Of a stretch of 64,000 nt of DNA, positions 16,580 through 24,903 are shown piece by piece (the stretch's first letter is position 1; the number at the start of each line of letters is the position of its first letter). This DNA is from JADJXV01 sp046328995. Lineage in GTDB: Bacteria; Bacteroidota; Ignavibacteria; Kapaibacteriales; UBA961. The translations under genes were made by a program, and so were the position numbers. The notes below the pieces were generated by a model that made no database searches, was not told where the DNA came from, and worked only from the letters and a program-made list of their open reading frames with translations. Where the stretch lies: assembly GCA_046328995.1 (NCBI GenBank), contig JAXLVN010000006.1, forward strand, positions 62,001-126,000, written 5' to 3'.

Positions 16580-17938
16580 ATGCCCCACGACGAACGGAAA
16601 TGGATAATTATTGGCGCAGGTGTAGCAGGGATTTCGGCGGCTATCGGCTGCGCGCTCGCCGGAAAGAAAGTACTTCTCATAGAGCAAAGCAGTTACCTCG
16701 GCGGCCGCGCGCGGTCATTCACCGACACGACGACCGGTGAAATAATCGACAATGGTCAGCATGTGCTCATGGGATGCTACACTTCGCTGCTCTTTGCTCT
16801 TGATACACTCGGGACCTCACACCTCTTGCGACGGCAATCGGCCCTTAACGTGCAATTTATAGATGCTGACGGCCAACGCGATACGCTCGATACGTCCGGT
16901 CTTCCCGGAAAAGCCGGCATTGTTCTCGGTATTCTCAATCTGAAAAATGTCTCCTGGCTCTCGAAAATACGCGCCCTCGAGCTAGCCCTCCGTATGCAGC
17001 TCGGCGCCGTTAATGCCGCCGGCAAAACAGCCGACGAATTTCTCCTCTCTTACAATCAGACACCCGAGATGATAGAACGGTTTTGGACGCCGATTATCCT
17101 CGCGACTCTCAATGCATCACCCAATACTGCCTCGGCTTCGCTTCTGCTGGAAGTCATGCGGCGCGCGTTCTTCGGCGGCCGGCGCGCTTCTCAGATTCTC
17201 ATTTCGTCGGTCGGGCTCTCCGCGCTGTTTGAGCCGCTCACTGCCTGGCTCGCTGAGCGCGGCGGCGAAATCCTTCTCAATACCCGTATTGAATCGCTGC
17301 AGCTTGCCAATGGCTCCGTTGACTCGGTACTAACATCACGCGGTGACGTCTTTGCCGCCGACACGGTCATCGCGGCGATTCCGCCCAAGCACCTGCTGAG
17401 AATGCTTCCATCCGAACTCGCGGCTTCCAAAGAATTTGACCGCTTTACTTCCTTCCGCTTTTCGCCGATTGTATCGGTGTATCTCTGGCTCGACCGTCCG
17501 TTTTTCCCCAATGACTTTGCTGCAATGCTCGGCACGACAACGCAGTGGATTTTTAACCGACGGCGCCTCGCTCATGCCAGTGAAGCTACGCTCAAGAAGT
17601 ACCCCGAGCATCTTTCGCTGACCGTCAGCGCAGGCGACGAGCTCGTCGAGCTTTCACCGGAAGCGGTTGTCAATTCTTGCTTTACTGAGTTACGCGCAGC
17701 ATTCCCGCTCGCCGGGAAAGCCACACTTCTTGCATCAAAAGTGATTAAAGAAAAATCGGCGACCTTTCTTGCGACACCGGCGATCGAACCTCTACGCCCA
17801 CAACCGGAGACATCAGTTCCTAATTTATTTCTTGCCGGGGATTGGACGGCGACCGGGCTCCCGGCTACACTCGAAGGCGCCTCACAAAGCGGATTTTCGG
17901 CAGCTAAATCGGCATTGTCAATAAATATTTCACGCTAA
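16580..17938 (+). CDS. hpnE: FAD-dependent hydroxysqualene dehydroxylase-like protein (HpnE)
   Basis: A 452-residue amine-oxidase-fold flavoprotein. It opens with the dinucleotide motif IIGAGVAGISAA (residues 10-21) and LIEQSSYLGGRARS. IDNGQHVLMGCY around residues 58-69 is typical of HpnE, the enzyme that reduces hydroxysqualene to squalene in the HpnCDE route from farnesyl diphosphate. The C-terminus LFLAGDWTATGLPATLEGA is the second FAD-contacting block. hpnC and hpnD are not in the window, so the exact substrate rests on the HpnE-like motif. A related carotenoid desaturase is the main alternative. It is divergent from the tRNA-Leu/tig side and upstream of rplU. Confidence 0.78.
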   Translation: MPHDERKWIIIGAGVAGISAAIGCALAGKKVLLIEQSSYLGGRARSFTDTTTGEIIDNGQHVLMGCYTSLLFALDTLGTSHLLRRQSALNVQFIDADGQRDTLDTSGLPGKAGIVLGILNLKNVSWLSKIRALELALRMQLGAVNAAGKTADEFLLSYNQTPEMIERFWTPIILATLNASPNTASASLLLEVMRRAFFGGRRASQILISSVGLSALFEPLTAWLAERGGEILLNTRIESLQLANGSVDSVLTSRGDVFAADTVIAAIPPKHLLRMLPSELAASKEFDRFTSFRFSPIVSVYLWLDRPFFPNDFAAMLGTTTQWIFNRRRLAHASEATLKKYPEHLSLTVSAGDELVELSPEAVVNSCFTELRAAFPLAGKATLLASKVIKEKSATFLATPAIEPLRPQPETSVPNLFLAGDWTATGLPATLEGASQSGFSAAKSALSINISR

Positions 17939-17951
17939 TTATTTTTGATTT

Positions 17952-17980
17952 TTGGCGGTTTTGAAAAAAAGCCGTATTTT
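17952..17980 (+). promoter_or_regulatory. candidate promoter of rplU-rpmA
   Basis: TTG at 17952-17954 and TATTTT at 17975-17980 are separated by 20 bases, 45 bases before the rplU ATG. The -7 box lacks the final TG of TAnnTTTG. A small AGCCG/CGGCT hairpin overlaps the leader (17970-17987). Confidence 0.35.
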
Positions 17981-18024
17981 CGCGGCTCACAATTTTGAAC
18001 AAACCTCAATTTTTGGATACAATC

Positions 18025-18333
18025 ATGTTTGCAGTAGTAGAAATCTCGAAAGAACAGTACAATGTTCAGCCAGCACAAACCCTTACCGTAGCACGGCTTG
18101 AAGGTGAAGTCGGCTCGACGGTAGAATTTACGACCATCCTCGCCGGTGGTGAAGAATCAAGCCCGGCAATCGGCGCTCCACACCTCAAAGGGTCTGTGAC
18201 AGCGACGATTCTTGCTCACGGCAAAGGCGATAAAGTGCTCGTATTTCACAAAAAGCGCCGTAAAGGGTATCAAAAAATGAACGGTCACCGTCAGCAATAT
18301 ACCCAAATTAAAATTGACGCTATCCGCCTCTAA
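18025..18333 (+). CDS. rplU: 50S ribosomal protein L21
   Basis: A 102-residue ribosomal protein. It starts MFAVVEISKEQY and ends with the conserved KRRKGYQKMNGHRQQYTQIKI block that contacts 23S rRNA. The ATG at 18025 matches the family N-terminus. A TTG ten codons upstream is open but adds residues absent in relatives. It is followed by rpmA, the standard L21-L27 pair. Confidence 0.97.
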   Translation: MFAVVEISKEQYNVQPAQTLTVARLEGEVGSTVEFTTILAGGEESSPAIGAPHLKGSVTATILAHGKGDKVLVFHKKRRKGYQKMNGHRQQYTQIKIDAIRL

Positions 18334-18404
18334 TACGTGGCGTACTGTAGTAGCATCAATCCTAACTAAGCAACTATTCAATATAATTTTATCGGAGAAG
18401 TATC

Positions 18405-18665
18405 ATGGCACATAAAAAAGGTGGCGGGTCTACCAAGAACGGTCGCGACTCTAATGCCCAGAGACGCGGCATCAAAAAATTCGGTGGCGAAGTAGTCAAA
18501 GCCGGCAATATCATCGTTCGCCAAGTAGGCACGCATTATCATATCGGTAATGGCACCGGTCTCGGCAAAGATTACACAATTTTTGCTTTAGTGGACGGCG
18601 CAGTGAAATTCGAACGTAAAGATAAATATCGTCTTAAAGTTTCTGTCTATCCGGTCGGCGCATAA
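18405..18665 (+). CDS. rpmA: 50S ribosomal protein L27
   Basis: An 86-residue protein with the N-terminus MAHKKGGGSTKNGRDSNAQR, which reaches the peptidyl transferase centre, and IIVRQVGTHYHIGNGTG. GGAGA lies 8 bases before the ATG. It follows rplU by 71 bases and ends in a strong terminator. There is no N-terminal prepeptide of the Firmicutes kind. Confidence 0.97.
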   Translation: MAHKKGGGSTKNGRDSNAQRRGIKKFGGEVVKAGNIIVRQVGTHYHIGNGTGLGKDYTIFALVDGAVKFERKDKYRLKVSVYPVGA

Positions 18666-18688
18666 GCTGCCGGTTCCGTCCGTACTTC

Positions 18689-18727
18689 AAACGCCCTGCT
18701 GAAATAATTTCAGCAGGGCGTTTTTTT
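18689..18727 (+). terminator. Rho-independent terminator of rplU-rpmA
   Basis: AAACGCCCTGCTGAAA pairs with TTTCAGCAGGGCGTTT around a three-base loop, followed by a run of T. It lies 23 bases after the rpmA stop. Confidence 0.93.
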
Positions 18728-18939
18728 GTTCATACTGATATTTACATTACATTTCAACTAGTTACACGCGCTCACCCTGCTTAATTTTTCTCTGCTCACA
18801 CTGCATGGCATTAGCGCTCTTCCCCGCCGTTATTGACGGTACATTCGCGGTATTGATCAATTTCTATAGATTCCCCGAAGTGTCAAAAAAACCTGACACT
18901 TGAATAATTTTCTTGCATGTATTTCGGGGAATTCGTAAG

Positions 18940-18970
18940 TTGACTCTATAAACTAATTAACCTATGTTTT
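18940..18970 (+). promoter_or_regulatory. Bacteroidetes-type promoter of the first giant cargo gene
   Basis: TTG at 18940-18942 and TATGTTTT at 18963-18970 are separated by 20 bases, ending 25 bases before the ATG at 18996. The -7 box fits TAnnTTTG except the last base. Confidence 0.55.
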
Positions 18971-18995
18971 TCACGTAATTATGGAGGATATTTCC

Positions 18996-21761
18996 ATGAA
19001 ACGTTTGTACGCTTATTTCGCAGTATTTCTCTTCCTTTCGGCGACTCTTCTGTCGCAGACTCCCCCAAAAGTACTATCTCCTCAAGACCTGACCGGTATG
19101 CTCAAAGCGCCGTCGAATGCCGGTACGGAATTTTACTTTTCTTTCCCGCCGTGCTATGAGGAGGAATCTGCAGGGTATGAAAACAGCATTCGCGTCTTTG
19201 TTGCCTCAAGCGTTCGGCAAGCGATAACGGTCGAAGTCGAGGGAAAGAAATTTGAGATGATCAAGGAAGTACTACCGAATGATGTCGTTGAATTTATTAT
19301 TCCGACGAACGTCGCACAGCCATTTCTCAAAAGAGGCAGTGCATTGGCACCTTCGGAGTCTGTCTATAAAGGCGCTGCCGTGCATGTCACTTCTCAGTCA
19401 CCGGTGATTGTCTATGGCATTACTCGATATAATTACACCAGCGACGGCTTTCTCGCTTTACCGGTGAGCGCTCTTGGTACGGAATATATCGTCGCGGCAT
19501 GGCCTCAGTATACTGCTATCGGTGCGTATCAATTAGTTGCAGAGACTACTATTTCAGCCGCATACGACAGCACGGTGGTCATCTTTACTATGGGCGGGAA
19601 TTCCGCATCCACCACCTCCGGCGGGCTCAAGCCGGGGCAGTCCTCTTCCTTTACTATGAACAAAGGCGACGTGCTCTGCTTTGCTAGTAATGGCGATATA
19701 CAGGATCTTTCCGGTAGTACGATTCGCTCCAATTATCCGGTGGGTGTCGTCTCGGGGAATCAATGCGCCAATGTCCCCGGTGGCGTGCCATGGTGTGATT
19801 ATATGTCTGAAATGGAATTACCGACCTACACCTGGGGCAAGGAATATCATGTAACGCCATTTTTCGGAAGAAAAAAAATGCCTATCATCCGCATTTTTGC
19901 TAAAGAGAAAAATACCAAGGTCTATCGTGACGGACAGCAATGGCTTATCCTTCCCAAAAACACCGGCAAATCAGATGACGGCTACATCGAGCGCCGCGCT
20001 GATGACGGTGTTCCACGGGCGATGGTAATTTCAGCAGACAAGCCAATTTACGTCGTTGAATATAATACCGGTCAGGCCGATGATAATGTATCCTCCGACC
20101 CCTTTCAAATGGTGCTCACACCGCTCGAACAGTACCAGAAAGAAATCGTCTTTTGTACGCCCGGCTCGAAAGGCGGCACTAATAATTTTAAGAGTCATTA
20201 TGTGAATTTGGTCTATCAGCTCGCAGCCGACAGCACAATTCCGACTAATCTTGAATTCGCAAGAGTCGTAAATGGCGTCTTTGAATGGAAATTACTCAGA
20301 GATGTATTTGGGGTAAACCCGGGTATGATTTTTAAAGTGCCCATAAATGGCAACACCTATGCCTGCAAACAGCTTACCTTACCCGGCGATGGCGTCTATC
20401 GTATCCGTGCCGCATCTCCGATTGCCGGCTATGGATATGGATTTTCTAATTATGACTCCTATGGCTTCCCGATTGGCGCTGCTGTCGATGATATCGGCAT
20501 TCCTGACACGAGTAAGCCGCGTGTGACGTGGGAACAATCCGGTGATGGCTCTGTAAAGAATGGAATCGTAACGGACTACCCGGATGATGCCTCAAAGAGG
20601 TCAAACTTAGGTCTCATCGCACTAGCATCAGATACTAACTACAATTATACATTTAAGTTTGGGAAATCCATTCCATACGTAGCAGGAAAGTCTCAGTCAA
20701 CGGACTGGTCGCTCGATGTGACTGATAGGAAGGAAGACGCCCGAGCCGTTCTACGCTTTGCTGACCGCCGCGGAAATGATACAACCATTATCGTAGAATA
20801 CAAAGTTATGAGAACGATATTCGAGCTGAGCAATGGCTCAGACTTTGGCATCCTACGACCGAATCAGAAAGCAAGTAAGATTATTACCCTACGGAATAGA
20901 CTGGCGCAACCTGCTACCATCACAAGACTTGAATTTGAGAATGGTAATCGTGGGTTTACACTTGAATCTGCCGAGCTTCCAATCAATCTCCCTGCCGGTG
21001 CTACCAAAGATATTACTGTATCTTTTTCACATCCCAACACAAATATGTATTCGGATAGAATTGGCTATGGTGATACAATCATTTATAACTATACACCAGC
21101 CTTTACGGCCGAAGTAGCAGCTCCGACTTTGTCGGCAGACAGTTACAACTTTCTTTCCAATCAAATACATACCCGAACAACAAGTAAAAACATAACGCTT
21201 AAAAATACCGGAAAACTCGATATTACTCTCACCGGTGATGACCATGCATCTGCTCTGAAAGACACGCCGTTCGAGACAAAAGACTGGAATATTACCTATC
21301 CTTATACCCTCAAGCCCGGCGCGCTTGTCACCTTCCACGTTGATTTTGTACCTACAGTCAAAGGTACATACGCCGCAAAAATCACCTTTTCCAGCGACGC
21401 GCTCGGCACGGATAGCGCAATTGAGCTCACGGGTACGGCTGTCGATACATCGACCGTCGGTGTCGAGGAAGATATTCACAGAATCGGCTCGACAGCAGGA
21501 GAATTCGCCCTACATATCAGTCCCAATCCAATCGGATTGAATGGCGGCGTCGTAGAGTTTACGATGCAATCCATTGGTATTGCTGAGCTTACACTCGTCT
21601 CCTCTATGGGTGAACGTGTCGCAACACTGGCGAAGTCAGCGCTTGACGCAGGAACATATCAGGTGCGTATTCCGGTAGAATCACTCAGCTCGGGCACGTA
21701 TATCGTGCGCATGGTCTCCGGGAATTTCTCCCAGGAAAAAGCCGTCGTGATTGTGAAGTAA
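18996..21761 (+). CDS. secreted IgGFc-binding-like protein with T9SS sorting domain, copy 1
   Basis: A 921-residue exported protein. A signal peptide (residues 1-about 22, ending LLSQ) is followed by a long beta-rich part (about 30-480) resembling the IgGFc-binding N-terminal domain, with PSNAGTEFYFSFPPC and SEMELPTYTWGKEYHVTP. Then come a divergent Ig-like stretch (about 500-600) and two ASH/choice-of-anchor-D-like Ig domains (about 610-825). The last about 80 residues are a T9SS C-terminal sorting domain (SPNPIGLNGGVVEF ... SGTYIVRMVSG). It should be exported by Sec, moved by T9SS and attached to the surface through PorU/PorV. The start at 18996 follows GGAGG by 8 bases. A Met five codons earlier overlaps that site. 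What it binds is unknown. Confidence 0.85.
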   Translation: MKRLYAYFAVFLFLSATLLSQTPPKVLSPQDLTGMLKAPSNAGTEFYFSFPPCYEEESAGYENSIRVFVASSVRQAITVEVEGKKFEMIKEVLPNDVVEFIIPTNVAQPFLKRGSALAPSESVYKGAAVHVTSQSPVIVYGITRYNYTSDGFLALPVSALGTEYIVAAWPQYTAIGAYQLVAETTISAAYDSTVVIFTMGGNSASTTSGGLKPGQSSSFTMNKGDVLCFASNGDIQDLSGSTIRSNYPVGVVSGNQCANVPGGVPWCDYMSEMELPTYTWGKEYHVTPFFGRKKMPIIRIFAKEKNTKVYRDGQQWLILPKNTGKSDDGYIERRADDGVPRAMVISADKPIYVVEYNTGQADDNVSSDPFQMVLTPLEQYQKEIVFCTPGSKGGTNNFKSHYVNLVYQLAADSTIPTNLEFARVVNGVFEWKLLRDVFGVNPGMIFKVPINGNTYACKQLTLPGDGVYRIRAASPIAGYGYGFSNYDSYGFPIGAAVDDIGIPDTSKPRVTWEQSGDGSVKNGIVTDYPDDASKRSNLGLIALASDTNYNYTFKFGKSIPYVAGKSQSTDWSLDVTDRKEDARAVLRFADRRGNDTTIIVEYKVMRTIFELSNGSDFGILRPNQKASKIITLRNRLAQPATITRLEFENGNRGFTLESAELPINLPAGATKDITVSFSHPNTNMYSDRIGYGDTIIYNYTPAFTAEVAAPTLSADSYNFLSNQIHTRTTSKNITLKNTGKLDITLTGDDHASALKDTPFETKDWNITYPYTLKPGALVTFHVDFVPTVKGTYAAKITFSSDALGTDSAIELTGTAVDTSTVGVEEDIHRIGSTAGEFALHISPNPIGLNGGVVEFTMQSIGIAELTLVSSMGERVATLAKSALDAGTYQVRIPVESLSSGTYIVRMVSGNFSQEKAVVIVK

Positions 21762-21795
21762 TACTTCCATTCCACGATTTATACCATCCCATCAT

Positions 21796-21831
21796 GCCAT
21801 TCAGAGTGGAGAGAAATACACTCTGAATGGC
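21796..21831 (+). terminator. perfect 13-bp hairpin between giant genes 1 and 2
   Basis: GCCATTCAGAGTG (21796-21808) pairs with CACTCTGAATGGC (21819-21831) around a 10-base loop, 35 bases after the stop of copy 1. There is no T-run, so it may be a weak terminator, a processing site or an RNA 3'-end stabiliser. Confidence 0.5.
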
Positions 21832-21927
21832 ACATGGTGGTACACTTGCCGACATAGTACCCTTACGCTCACAAGATTACCATACTTATTTGAAATGCAT
21901 TCCTTTCATTTATTTTGTACATTTTTT

Positions 21928-24687
21928 ATGAAATATCTCCTTCCATTTTTCGCATCAATATTCATCTGCACGGCGATGCTTTCGGCGCAGTCTCCGACGA
22001 GAGTACAATCAGTTCAAAACGCAGCTTCCCTCCTGACGTCACCGACCAATGCCGGTACTGACTTTTATTTCTCGTTCCCGCCATGCTATGAGGAGGAATC
22101 TGCAGGGTATGAAAATAGCATTCGCGTCTTTGTGATGTCGCCTGTCAAGCAGCTTATCACCGTCGAAGTGCCCGGTAAAAGCTGGAAGATGACCAAAGTA
22201 GCGGTCGCCAATGATGCTTGTGAATTTGTAATTCCAACGGGAGTCGCACAGCCATTTCTCAAACGTGGCAGTGCTCCTGCTCCGCCGGATACTGTCTATA
22301 AAGGCGCTGCCGTCCATGTTTCCGCAAAAGCACCTATTATTGCCTATGGCGTTACCCGGTATAATTACACGAGCGACGGTTTTCTCGCCCTACCGGTGAG
22401 CGCGCTCGGAACGGAATACATCGTTGCCGCTTGGCCGCAATATACTGCTATCGGGGCTTATCAATTAGTTGCTGAGACTGCAATTTCAGCCGCGTATGAT
22501 GAAACAGTTGTGATGTTTGAAATGGGCGGGAATTCATCTTCAACGACATCCGGCGGACTCAAGCCCGGACAAATCGACACCTTTACGATGAATAAAGGCG
22601 ATGTGCTCTGCTTTGCAAGCAATGGCGATCTGCAGGATATTTCCGGCAGTAGAATCACTTCTACCAAGCCGGTAAGTGTCGTCTCAGGAAATCAATGCGC
22701 AAATGTCCCGGGCGGCGTGCCATGGTGTGATTATATGTCCGAAATGGATTTGCCGACCTATTCCTGGGGGAAAGAATATCATGTAACGCCGTTCTACGGC
22801 AGGAGAAAAAATCCGATGATTCGAATATTTGCAAAAGAACCCAACACGCGGGTCTATCGGGATGGCAAAGAGTGGTTCATTCTGCCAAAAACAAATGGTC
22901 AGATTGATAATGGCTATGCTCAACTCCGCGCTGACACCTTGAATCCGCGAGCAATTGTTATTACAGCCGATAAGCCAATTAATGTCGTCGAATATAATCC
23001 CGGCCAAGCCGATGATAATGTTGCGAGTGACCCGTTTCAAATGGTACTTACACCATTTGAACAGTATCAAAAGGAGATTGTATTTTGCACGCCGGGCGCA
23101 AAAACCAGTAACAACAATTTTAAATTTCATTACCTCAATCTCATCTATCAGCTCGCCGATAGCAATCGGGTGCCGGATGATCTGGAATTCGCCGTGGTCG
23201 TCAACGGGAAATTTGAGTGGAAGAAAGTAAGCACTCGCTTTGGTGCTACGCCGGGCATGATTTTCTCCGTACCGGTGAACGGATCAACCTACGCCTGCAA
23301 GCAGATTACCCTGCCCGGTGACGGCGTCTATAGTATTCGCGCGAATTCTCCGTTTATGGCATATTCCTACGGCTTTTCTAATTATGACTCGTATGGATTC
23401 CCGGCAACCGTGAAGCTCTTTAACAGCACTATTCCCGACACACTTGCGCCGGTCGCGACGGGTACGCAGAACTGCGATGGTTCTGTCAGTGATGGCGTGG
23501 TCAAAGACTATCCTGATATGGGCAACGCACGTACGAATTTGGGCTTGATATATATGGACTTGAATGCCGATTCAAGCTTTAATTACGATTTTAAGTTTGA
23601 TAGCAATCGCTCTATCATCTCCGGTGAAACACGCGAGACAGATTGGTCGCTCAAGGTAATTGACTCCAGCAAAGCAGCCCGCGCCGTGCTGTGGTTCATT
23701 GATAGGAATGGTAATTATACGACGAATGTATTTACGTACAATCCATCCAAACCTACTCTTACCCCTAATGATTATTTAGACTTCGGCTTGGTCAAGCCGG
23801 GGCAGGCCGTATCAAAAAAATTAACCTTGACCAACCAAACGACGAATACAACAACCGTTACGACTTTCGGGTTGCAATCCGGCAAAATAGGATTTTCGAT
23901 GGAAAATGTCGCACTTCCGTTTACGATAAAGCCGGGCGAGTTGCGGGAAATTACATTTACATTCCTACAATCTAAAGATAGCACGTACTCAGATAAAATC
24001 GGCCTCGGAGATACATGCACAATTATCTATCCTCTCCAACTGAAAGCCGAAGTCGCGAGCCCTATCCTCGACGTCAATGACTACGATTTCAGTACTCGAG
24101 TTCTCAAATCTCAAAGCAGATGGACCGATCTCGTCCTCAAAAACACCGGCCGCGTTGACCTCGTGGTCACCGGTGATGACCACCTGACGGCTCTCCAAAA
24201 CACACCCGAATTTCAGCCGGTGAATTGGAATCAGACCTACCCGCTGACGCTTCGTCCGGGACAAAGTCTCCAGTTACAAGTGAATTATCTGCCAACAAAA
24301 AAAGGCACGTCCACAGCACGTATCACCTTCAGCAGTGATGCCAAAACGCTCGACAGCGTCTGCGTGCTCACCGGCACTGCTATCGATACTTCCACCGTCG
24401 GTGTGGAGGGCGACATCAGCCCCGCGCCGTTTACGCTTGGCGTGAGTCCAAATCCTATTGGTGCAAGCGGCGGAGTAGTAGAATTTGTCATGCAATCACA
24501 TGGATTTGCAGAACTTACACTCTTCACGCCCACGGGTGAACGTGTCGCAACACTCGTACAATCAGCGTATGATAAGGGTAATTATCAGGTAAGAATTCCG
24601 GTAGAATCACTCAGCTCGGGCAGCTATACCGTGCGGATGGTAGTGGGGAATTTTTCGCTCGAAAAAGCGGTGGTGATTGTGAAGTAA
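21928..24687 (+). CDS. secreted IgGFc-binding-like protein with T9SS sorting domain, copy 2
   Basis: A 919-residue paralog of the preceding gene with the same order: signal peptide (ending AMLSAQ), IgGFc-binding-like beta region, Ig-like stretch, ASH-like domains and T9SS sorting domain (SPNPIGASGGVVEF ... SGSYTVRMVVG). It is very close to copy 1 in the first half, including long identical runs such as FSFPPCYEEESAGYENSIRV and the region around YTSDGFLALPVSALG, and more divergent in the ASH-like part. The pattern suggests duplication with gene conversion. The ATG at 21928 starts the hydrophobic signal. An in-frame ATG at 21895 adds 11 residues. No strong Shine-Dalgarno site is seen, which is common in this group. 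Confidence 0.85.
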   Translation: MKYLLPFFASIFICTAMLSAQSPTRVQSVQNAASLLTSPTNAGTDFYFSFPPCYEEESAGYENSIRVFVMSPVKQLITVEVPGKSWKMTKVAVANDACEFVIPTGVAQPFLKRGSAPAPPDTVYKGAAVHVSAKAPIIAYGVTRYNYTSDGFLALPVSALGTEYIVAAWPQYTAIGAYQLVAETAISAAYDETVVMFEMGGNSSSTTSGGLKPGQIDTFTMNKGDVLCFASNGDLQDISGSRITSTKPVSVVSGNQCANVPGGVPWCDYMSEMDLPTYSWGKEYHVTPFYGRRKNPMIRIFAKEPNTRVYRDGKEWFILPKTNGQIDNGYAQLRADTLNPRAIVITADKPINVVEYNPGQADDNVASDPFQMVLTPFEQYQKEIVFCTPGAKTSNNNFKFHYLNLIYQLADSNRVPDDLEFAVVVNGKFEWKKVSTRFGATPGMIFSVPVNGSTYACKQITLPGDGVYSIRANSPFMAYSYGFSNYDSYGFPATVKLFNSTIPDTLAPVATGTQNCDGSVSDGVVKDYPDMGNARTNLGLIYMDLNADSSFNYDFKFDSNRSIISGETRETDWSLKVIDSSKAARAVLWFIDRNGNYTTNVFTYNPSKPTLTPNDYLDFGLVKPGQAVSKKLTLTNQTTNTTTVTTFGLQSGKIGFSMENVALPFTIKPGELREITFTFLQSKDSTYSDKIGLGDTCTIIYPLQLKAEVASPILDVNDYDFSTRVLKSQSRWTDLVLKNTGRVDLVVTGDDHLTALQNTPEFQPVNWNQTYPLTLRPGQSLQLQVNYLPTKKGTSTARITFSSDAKTLDSVCVLTGTAIDTSTVGVEGDISPAPFTLGVSPNPIGASGGVVEFVMQSHGFAELTLFTPTGERVATLVQSAYDKGNYQVRIPVESLSSGSYTVRMVVGNFSLEKAVVIVK

Positions 24688-24797
24688 GAGTGGTTCGCAG
24701 ATATTTTTTGTGAAGCACAAGATTTGGTTGTAGGGGCGAATCGCATTCGCCCCGGTCGTGCTCGGCTTTGGGCGAATGCAATTCGCCCCAACGAAGG
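24673..24797 (+). repeat. 125-bp duplicated segment with double hairpin, copy A
   Basis: It covers the last codons of giant gene 2 and the following intergenic DNA. It differs from copy B at 27625-27749 at only three positions. The core 24733-24789 holds two short hairpins, GGGGCGAAT-CGC-ATTCGCCCC and GGGCGAAT-GCA-ATTCGCCC, resembling REP/BIME elements. Confidence 0.9.
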
Positions 24798-24903
24798 TTA
24801 TATGAATGCAAAAGAAAATTTTGCCATAGGTCCATTGAACCATAACATTGCAATTAACTATTTGAATTTTATAAATTTTCATCCTATTACAAAGGCAGCA
24901 ATT

